A stretch of 19,924 bases of DNA, taken from NCBI GenBank assembly GCA_041907145.1, contig JAYRHW010000147.1, positions 1-19,924 on the forward strand, written 5' to 3'. Below the pieces are notes generated by a model, which was given only the letters and a program-made list of their open reading frames with translations, did no database searches and was not told the origin of the DNA. Below, in pieces: positions 14,513 to 19,924 of the stretch (position 1 is its first letter; every line of letters begins with the position of its first letter). The translations under genes were made by a program, and so were the position numbers. The DNA comes from JAFLCA01 sp041907145 (GTDB lineage Bacteria; Bdellovibrionota_C; UBA2361; JAFLCA01).

Positions 14513-15406
14513 ATGCCAGGTCGTCAATCCCAAGGCATTCGCACCAGGCGGCCCAAAAGCAGTTCGTTCCCGAGCGTCTTGGTTATAGCAGGGGCTATCA
14601 TCGCTGCCGCATTTATATTGCGGCGGCAGGGGCCTGCACCGACTGCCGCGGCCAGCAACGAGATCGTCGTCGGGGAATATGACACCGTTACCGTTCCGGT
14701 CCCGGTCTCCTATGTTCCAACCGGCACGCGAGTGAAGGATATTCGTTTCCGTTCCGTGTCTTTCCCCAAGCATCAGTTGCCGATAGGCACGCTAGTTTCG
14801 GTCAACGAATACTTGGAGGCAGCGACCTTGGCTCCCTTGCCAGCAAACCTGCCGCTGTTCAAGGAGAATCTGAGCCTGATCGCCGGGGCAAAAAACCCTG
14901 TCATTGAGCGAATTCCTCAGGGAATGCGCGCCATGACTATCAAAGTCGATGCAACCTCCTCCGTCGAGGGCTGGGCGGGTTCCGGTTCAATTGTCGACAT
15001 TTTGCTTGTTGAGAAGGACATGACGGCCGTGATTGCCGAAAAAGTCAAGGTGCTCTCAGCTGAGCGCTCGGTGTCCCCCGTGGAGGGATCGTCGGCGCCG
15101 AACGTGCCAAATACCGTAACCGTTCTGGTATCTCAGGAGCAATGCCTTGCGATCAATACCGCAATACCGCGAGGGAAAATTGCCTTTGCACTGCGCAGCC
15201 TCGGCGATGATGAGCGCTGGATGGAGACAGTCTATACGGCAGGGCAGCTCAGTGGCGGCGCAAGTACAGCCTCGGAGCCGAGTTCAATCTCTGGATTCGT
15301 ATCAGTGAGGGAGGAGGGGAAGACTAATTCATTTGCGCTCACAAACGGCAAGTGGATTCAAGCTGAGACTATCCCCGAAGGATTTTTCGCGTCGAAAAGG
15401 CGCTAG
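14513..15406 (+). CDS. cpaB: CpaB/RcpC pilus assembly protein
   Basis: A 297-residue Tad pilus assembly protein, thought to work in the periplasm with the secretin. It has an N-terminal membrane anchor (about residues 20-38, PSVLVIAGAIIAAAFIL), then a SAF-like beta-clip domain (VPVPVSYVPTGTRVKDIRF..., near 60-130). The RcpC-type region follows, with GMRAMTIKVDATSSVEGWAG and GSIVDILLV near 140-170. The start is ATG 14513 with GAGGAT six bases upstream, 21 nt after the pilin stop. Order and spacing match the usual Tad operon, where cpaB is close to flp and the secretin gene. Here the ATPase gene follows directly, and no secretin gene is seen. Confidence 0.85.
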   Translation: MPGRQSQGIRTRRPKSSSFPSVLVIAGAIIAAAFILRRQGPAPTAAASNEIVVGEYDTVTVPVPVSYVPTGTRVKDIRFRSVSFPKHQLPIGTLVSVNEYLEAATLAPLPANLPLFKENLSLIAGAKNPVIERIPQGMRAMTIKVDATSSVEGWAGSGSIVDILLVEKDMTAVIAEKVKVLSAERSVSPVEGSSAPNVPNTVTVLVSQEQCLAINTAIPRGKIAFALRSLGDDERWMETVYTAGQLSGGASTASEPSSISGFVSVREEGKTNSFALTNGKWIQAETIPEGFFASKRR

Positions 15407-15411
15407 GGTTC

Positions 15412-16812
15412 ATGCAACGAGTCACCAGCGCAGCATTTGAAGCTCTACATGCGCAGAAGCCCGCCTCTACGCGCTTCCTCCTTGGTTCAGCCGACAGCAC
15501 TTCCGCAACCAAAGGGCTCTCTCCGGCGCTCGGTCATATTCTACAGGAAGTACAGCGAGAGCTGGGCTATGAACTGCGCGACCGCGCAGTATCGGCGATC
15601 GAAGACCGCAGCGATGCAGGAGCAGTCGTAACTCGCGTTGCTGAACGCCTGGGGTTTCAACTGAGCTCCTACGAACGGGATGAGGTACTGGCCTACGTGG
15701 AGCGCGACGACAGGCCGTTTGGCCTCCTTCAGTCGCTGATCGATGACAGAAGCATAACCGATATCATCATCACTGATTTTTCTAAAATTACCGTTCAGCA
15801 AGGTCGCAGAAACTTCTCGACGGATCTCTCCTTTCCTAATCAGGCTGTTTACGAAAGCTTCGTTGAGCGACTTCTCCTGCGCGCGGGGGCTACTTACTCG
15901 ACTAAGAAGCCAATCGCTGACGGCATGATAGGATCCTTTGCCAGATTGCATGCCGTACACCGATCCCTCTGCGACACGGGTCCCTATGTAACTATTCGCA
16001 TTAATCGATTCTCCTCGGTTGAGCTCCAGGACCTCCTGCGCTTCGGCCTGGCGCCCTCCGGCGTTCTCGACTATCTCCGAGCTATTGTCGAAATCGGTCG
16101 AACAGTGCTGATCGTCGGCGAGGTCGGTACCGGTAAAACCACGCTCGTGCGAGCGCTTGCCAGTGGACTACCTGGTGAAGAAGCAATTTTGGTAATCGAA
16201 GACACCCCGGAAATCCGTTTAGAGCATCCTCACGTTCGTTACATTACTACCAGAGAGGCAAACTCGGATGGTGCTGGAAGAGTGACTCCGGCCGAATGCA
16301 TTCGTGCCGGAATGCGAATGGCCATGAATCGAATTATCTTTGGCGAAATCCGAGATGCCGAGGCCGCAGAATCGTTCGTTGACGTCTGTGCCTCCGGTCA
16401 CCCGGGAATTTCGACTATGCATGGTAGAAATTCCCTGGATGCCCTCGCGCGCCTGGAACTTTTTTTAGGACGGGCGCAGAAGGGCGTGCAGCGCCTTGTT
16501 CTGAGCGAACAAATCGCCACAGCCGTGCATGTCATTGCACATGTAGACATATGCAAGGAGACAGGGCGGCGCCGGATTATGGATGTTCGTGAAATAGGCC
16601 CCGTAGCAGATGGAGTACTGCGCCAGCGGGAAATGTTCAAGTATGTGCTTAGTGCGGGCCTGCCGACGTGGAAAGTCAGCAACAAGATCAGCTCCCACCG
16701 AGACGGACTTGAGAAGCGCCAGCATCCCGTAAGTCTTAGCACCTACCCAAGTGTTCTTGAGCTTGCTCCCGAAGTACTGCTCCATGAGAACCTCCGCGAG
16801 CATAGGGATTAG
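15412..16812 (+). CDS. tadA: CpaF/TadA type II/IV secretion ATPase, Tad pilus motor
   Basis: A 466-residue cytoplasmic hexameric ATPase that powers pilin assembly and, in the TadA family, may also power retraction. Motifs in order: N-terminal helical domain; LIVGEVGTGKTTLVRAL Walker A (236-244, Lys242); Asp box IEDTPEIRL (262-270); Walker B RIIFGEIRDAEA (307-318, Glu312); and His box GHPGISTMHGRN (329-340, His330 and His337). The C-terminal region ICKETGRRRIMDVREI is the usual CpaF ending. The start is ATG 15412, five bases after the cpaB stop, with only a weak AGGG upstream, so it is probably coupled to cpaB translation. All catalytic motifs look intact. Confidence 0.95.
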   Translation: MQRVTSAAFEALHAQKPASTRFLLGSADSTSATKGLSPALGHILQEVQRELGYELRDRAVSAIEDRSDAGAVVTRVAERLGFQLSSYERDEVLAYVERDDRPFGLLQSLIDDRSITDIIITDFSKITVQQGRRNFSTDLSFPNQAVYESFVERLLLRAGATYSTKKPIADGMIGSFARLHAVHRSLCDTGPYVTIRINRFSSVELQDLLRFGLAPSGVLDYLRAIVEIGRTVLIVGEVGTGKTTLVRALASGLPGEEAILVIEDTPEIRLEHPHVRYITTREANSDGAGRVTPAECIRAGMRMAMNRIIFGEIRDAEAAESFVDVCASGHPGISTMHGRNSLDALARLELFLGRAQKGVQRLVLSEQIATAVHVIAHVDICKETGRRRIMDVREIGPVADGVLRQREMFKYVLSAGLPTWKVSNKISSHRDGLEKRQHPVSLSTYPSVLELAPEVLLHENLREHRD

Positions 16813-16820
16813 AGGGAAAT

Positions 16821-17522
16821 ATGCTTGGATTCTTTAGCGATAGAAGGGAAGTAGAGCGCGCCCAGGAGCTTATCGGCAAAGCCATAGCTGCTTCGCATGC
16901 CCCTAAATTACATGCACCAAGAGCCGCCCCTTTAGAGGGGTTTCGTCGATGGATAGGAAGGGACAGGGAACGAAGCGCCCTCAGCTTCGAGCGTGATTAC
17001 CCCGCTCTGTTGCTGTCTCTCGCTTCCGGAGTGAGGACCGGATTGGATCCTTTCTCCGCCCTCTGCAAGACCCAAGAGCTATTTTCCGAGGGCTCGGAGA
17101 TGAAGCAACAACTGATCGGACTATCACTCGCTGTTGAGCGCGGTGCCAGCGAGGAGGAGGCTGTTCGAGGCTTCGCAGCTGACATTGCACATCCTGACCT
17201 CAAGCTATTTCGCACAGCCTTTATTCTTGCGCGTAAGGAAGGTGCCTCGCTTGCTGAGTCCCTGCAGCGCCTCGCCCGGGTAACTCGGCAACGACAGTCT
17301 TTCAGGCGCAAAGTGAAGGCTGCGGTCGCCATGCAGAAGTTGTCGGCTATCGGAATTGGTTTATGCACGCTCGTTATTGCGACAATTCAGGCCGGTACAA
17401 ACCCAGCAGCCCTACAAACCGCCCTGCATGATCCAACCGGATCTCGCGTACTCACCGCAGGCCTCCTACTCGTGCTTACGGGGCTCTTTTGGATGTTTTC
17501 TCTTACTCGGAGCAAGTTGTGA
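16821..17522 (+). CDS. tadB: TadB-like inner-membrane platform protein (T2SSF domain)
   Basis: A 233-residue inner-membrane protein of the type II secretion F / GspF class, half of the Tad platform that couples the ATPase to pilin assembly. The T2SSF domain (about residues 55-190) shows YPALLLSLASGVRTGLDPFSAL and the later TAFILARKEGASLAESLQRLA. Two C-terminal membrane helices follow: SAIGIGLCTLVIATIQA and VLTAGLLLVLTGLFWMF. The protein is shorter than typical TadB (about 320 residues) and lacks the usual N-terminal membrane helices, with only a basic stretch of about 50 residues in their place. The start is ATG 16821 with GAGGG upstream, eight bases after tadA. Its stop overlaps the tadC start by 4 nt. 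Confidence 0.85.
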   Translation: MLGFFSDRREVERAQELIGKAIAASHAPKLHAPRAAPLEGFRRWIGRDRERSALSFERDYPALLLSLASGVRTGLDPFSALCKTQELFSEGSEMKQQLIGLSLAVERGASEEEAVRGFAADIAHPDLKLFRTAFILARKEGASLAESLQRLARVTRQRQSFRRKVKAAVAMQKLSAIGIGLCTLVIATIQAGTNPAALQTALHDPTGSRVLTAGLLLVLTGLFWMFSLTRSKL

Positions 17523-18361
17523 GGTCGGCGACGCCTTTCGGTGGTCTGTTATCGTGGATAGCGGGGAACTTGGAACGAACTGGCTTGCGTATATCGCGTA
17601 CAGCGGACGATGTCCTCGACGATTTACTCGAGGCTGAGCTACCAACCGTGTCGTCCATCACTCGCGATAGAGGCCCCAAATTGTTGGCCCAAGCGGAAAA
17701 GCCCGCCCCTGGCCATATAGTTCTAGTGACCGCGGGAATTGTCTGTCTTCGGTTAGCGTTCGGTATTCCCTCAATTTCGGGCTTCGTAGTCACAACGCTC
17801 ATGGCCATTAGTCTGGGATATCTAGCAGCTCAGGCTCTGGCACGCCAAAGACAACACCAAGAAATCCGCCAACTGGAGTTTCATCTCCCAATCGTCATGG
17901 AGCGCATCGTCATGGCCGTACAGGCCGGTCATGATATTATTTCCGGTATGCGGGTCGTCCTTTCACTTGACGAAAGCCCGGTCGCCGAGGAAAAGCTGCT
18001 CAGTGCACTGGACCCCGTAACGACTCTCTTGAAAGAGGTTCTGACGCTCGCTGAATCAGGGCTGAGCATCGAGCAAAGTCTTACTGAGGTCTCCCAGCGG
18101 GTTCCATGCTCCGCTCTGCGGCATGCCTTTATTCATCTTTCGCAGGCGCACAAAGAGGGTGGGGAGCTCGTCATGCCGCTGAGAGAACTAAGCGACTCAA
18201 CTCAGCTCTATTACCAAGAATCGATCGAGGAAGAAATTGCCAAGATGCCTGTCAAAGCTACCCTCCCGCTGCTTTGCACGTTCGCCGGCTTGATAATTTT
18301 CTTCCTCACTTCTCCCTTACTGCAGGTCATGGAAATCACTTCGAAGGCAATGCCCAAATGA
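17519..18361 (+). CDS. tadC: TadC-like inner-membrane platform protein (T2SSF domain)
   Basis: A 280-residue second platform protein that pairs with TadB. It has two membrane helices at about residues 65-110 (GHIVLVTAGIVCLRLAFGI, then SGFVVTTLMAISLGYLAAQA). A T2SSF domain follows (about 120-240), with HLPIVMERIVMAVQAGHDI and HAFIHLSQAHKEGGELVMPL, and then a C-terminal membrane helix (LLCTFAGLIIFFLTSPLLQ). I chose GTG 17519 as the start. It overlaps the tadB stop as GTGA and has GGAG (17509-17512) six bases upstream, a classic coupled arrangement. A TTG at 17489 would add ten residues but has no ribosome binding site. Its stop overlaps the next gene as ATGA. Confidence 0.88.
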   Translation: MRSATPFGGLLSWIAGNLERTGLRISRTADDVLDDLLEAELPTVSSITRDRGPKLLAQAEKPAPGHIVLVTAGIVCLRLAFGIPSISGFVVTTLMAISLGYLAAQALARQRQHQEIRQLEFHLPIVMERIVMAVQAGHDIISGMRVVLSLDESPVAEEKLLSALDPVTTLLKEVLTLAESGLSIEQSLTEVSQRVPCSALRHAFIHLSQAHKEGGELVMPLRELSDSTQLYYQESIEEEIAKMPVKATLPLLCTFAGLIIFFLTSPLLQVMEITSKAMPK

Positions 18362-19824
18362 CGAGTCTCTCCGGAAATAATATCCTTCGCGCCAGGCTCA
18401 CTCGATGCCACGGAGCTACGGTGCTATTTGTGGCCGGAATCATCCTTCCACTCTTTTTTCTGCTCTTTAGCGTGAGCTTGGATGCCAGCCGCTACATGAC
18501 GGAAACTCAAAAAGTCCAAAAATTGCTCGACGACGCAGCGTCTGCATCCTATCGCTATCTACCTTTTCAAGCCGATGCGCAGCGAGCGGCTCGCGACTAT
18601 CTTTCCCGTTACGCCGGCCTAATGACCGCTACCACGATTTCTACGGACGGAGATTCAATTGCCCTCCTTTACAGTGCTCCCTCGCTCTTAACTTTTCCGC
18701 GATTCTTCGGTATCGAGGCCTCAATACCGGTTACTGCGTATGCCAAGGTGCGTGGCGCACCATTTGATACGCTTATCCTTTTGGACACCAGCTCCTATCT
18801 GGGTCCCGACCTGTTAAACGGAACAGCTTGGGGAGATCCCGGTGCGTGGCCCGCTGCAAGTTTCTTTTCCAGCGACTATGTTGTAGTTCAGGAGGGAGCT
18901 CCGCTCGATAGCAGGCTCGTTACTCAACAGTGCTTCAATCCCGCCTTTTCATCCCTAAAGCGTGCTGCGATTACTGCCTCTGAATACCTAAGCCGGCTCA
19001 GTCAAAACTCTTTGGGCATCGGCGTATTTCCCGGTGCAGGAGTTTCGGTATCCTCATTGCGCCAGGTCATTCCCGCGTCGACGCGGCCCATTGGCCCAGG
19101 TGAGGTTGATTTTGAGTACTATCTTGGAACCGTGAATAGAAATGAGCTCTGCGCCGCAGCCGCCGAGCACGAGCTTAGCAGCAGCGAGTATCAGTTCCCC
19201 GCGGTTAACCCCAAACTTCCATCGATCCATGCCGGAGGCACGCCCCCAGTCAACATTACTCTTCCCGATGCAGCTCAAGGAACGTGGATACTGAATCCGG
19301 AGTACGTCCCCTTTATAGAGGCCAGGCAGAGTCTGTGGTCCGAGGCTCGTCGTGAAAACTCTATCGCTGATACAGCAGCAGTGCTGCGCGAGGTTCGTTC
19401 ACAGCTTTTGGGCGCTCCGTATCGTGAAGAACGCGGCGGACTTGCTCTGCGGCCGATACGCACGGCCTTTGTATTCGCTGGTGACGTCCCGCACGCCAAT
19501 GCCGCGCGCTTTCCTGAGCCCGCGGCAATTTCCGCTATTTCCGCGCAATTAAGCGCCCTTCGAGACGAGGTAATCTCAGCCGGGCAGAATACCACCTTCA
19601 AGCTCGTATATATCGTATTCCGTCACCCAGGCAATGACGGGCCGGATTTTGACCTTCGAGTATCTGCACTGGCTGATCTTTTCGCGCGGGAGCGACAAAT
19701 CGATGGGCAGGACGATCCACGTCTTGAATATCAGCTTGTATTCGCCAGCTCTGGCGAGACATTGCTGAGCACGGTGCTTGGTCCCGTGCTGTATACTAAA
19801 CGTACTGCAATTTTATCGAGGTAA
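18358..19824 (+). CDS. tadG: TadG-like membrane protein with a degenerate von Willebrand A-like segment
   Basis: A 488-residue protein with one N-terminal membrane helix (about residues 18-41, GATVLFVAGIILPLFFLLFS) followed by LDASRY, the usual TadG opening. The rest should be periplasmic. Near residue 137, FDTLILLDTSSYLG resembles the first strand of a von Willebrand A domain. The MIDAS signature DxSxS is incomplete: D143 and S145 are present, but position 147 is Tyr. A long insertion follows, and the later AFVFAGDVPHANAARF may be another VWA strand. The start is ATG 18358, overlapping the tadC stop as ATGA; the frame is open further upstream but would run deep into tadC. In Tad systems this protein is thought to stabilise or anchor the pilus at the inner membrane. 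Confidence 0.75.
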   Translation: MTSLSGNNILRARLTRCHGATVLFVAGIILPLFFLLFSVSLDASRYMTETQKVQKLLDDAASASYRYLPFQADAQRAARDYLSRYAGLMTATTISTDGDSIALLYSAPSLLTFPRFFGIEASIPVTAYAKVRGAPFDTLILLDTSSYLGPDLLNGTAWGDPGAWPAASFFSSDYVVVQEGAPLDSRLVTQQCFNPAFSSLKRAAITASEYLSRLSQNSLGIGVFPGAGVSVSSLRQVIPASTRPIGPGEVDFEYYLGTVNRNELCAAAAEHELSSSEYQFPAVNPKLPSIHAGGTPPVNITLPDAAQGTWILNPEYVPFIEARQSLWSEARRENSIADTAAVLREVRSQLLGAPYREERGGLALRPIRTAFVFAGDVPHANAARFPEPAAISAISAQLSALRDEVISAGQNTTFKLVYIVFRHPGNDGPDFDLRVSALADLFARERQIDGQDDPRLEYQLVFASSGETLLSTVLGPVLYTKRTAILSR

Positions 19825-19825
19825 G

Positions 19826-19924
19826 ATGGTGCGCTCTCGCGGCATTGCTACCTTAGAAATGGCTCTCATGAGTATGTTCCTTGCTGGGCTGCTCTTCTCT
19901 GCTGTGGCTGCAACGGACTATCTC
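19826..19924 (+). CDS. tadE: TadE-like pseudopilin, N-terminus only
   Basis: The first 33 residues of a gene that continues past the right edge. They read RSRGIATLEMALMSMF and then a hydrophobic helix, the pattern of TadE-like pseudopilins. A Gly is followed by a segment with Glu at +5 (Ile +1, Glu +5), which fits cleavage by the TadV prepilin peptidase. The start is ATG 19826, one base after the tadG stop, with GAGG (19818-19821) inside the end of tadG as the ribosome binding site. It would encode a minor pilin of the same pilus. Confidence 0.7.
   Translation, partial: MVRSRGIATLEMALMSMFLAGLLFSAVAATDYL

Noticed and set aside
18106..18357. Upstream extension of the TadG frame into tadC
   Set aside because: It lies entirely within the T2SSF coding region of tadC. 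The ATGA overlap at 18358 gives a TadG-like N-terminus.

Overview
The window reads as chromosomal DNA of a motile, Gram-negative-type bacterium of moderate GC content. It carries a flagellin gene, a Tad (tight-adherence, Flp-type) pilus operon and envelope or cell-surface enzymes. Secretin and outer-membrane genes are not visible, so the Gram-negative assignment is an inference. I cannot name the lineage from the sequence alone. No tRNA, rRNA, CRISPR array, insertion sequence or phage gene was seen.

Left part (1-2969). A flagellin gene runs leftward off the edge. Its variable region is replaced by FG-GAP/integrin-type repeats (DxNGDGxxD calcium loops). It has a sigma-28-like promoter and a leader with three GGA motifs, one in a hairpin loop over the ribosome binding site. 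Diverging from it is a family 2 glycosyltransferase fused to TPR repeats, a plausible flagellin-modifying enzyme, followed by an ADP-ribose-type Nudix hydrolase.

Middle part (2966-12587). In order: an unrecognised coiled-coil protein (minus); a large exported helical protein with six cysteines; a GT-C membrane glycosyltransferase; a possible 22-residue peptide; a stand-alone Ser/Thr kinase; a membrane-anchored SGNH/GDSL esterase (minus, apparently leaderless); a membrane-anchored alpha/beta hydrolase; an M29 metallo-aminopeptidase; and an unrecognised protein (minus). The three convergent gene pairs here overlap at their stop codons, by 4, 4 and 12 bp.

Right part (12877-19924). A compact operon encodes TadZ/CpaE, the Flp prepilin, CpaB/RcpC, the CpaF/TadA ATPase, TadB, TadC, a TadG-like protein with a degenerate von Willebrand A-like motif, and a TadE-like pseudopilin cut by the window edge. 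Gaps range from -4 to +22 nt, so the genes are probably transcribed together and several are translationally coupled. Together they would supply the pilin, the inner-membrane platform, the motor and minor pilins. The secretin (CpaC/RcpA) and prepilin peptidase (CpaA/TadV) are not in the window and may lie to the right.

Most unusual: the flagellin with an FG-GAP insert, its hairpin leader, and several start-site structures (leaderless SGNH gene, start-codon hairpin of the GT-C gene, leader hairpin of the Tad operon).
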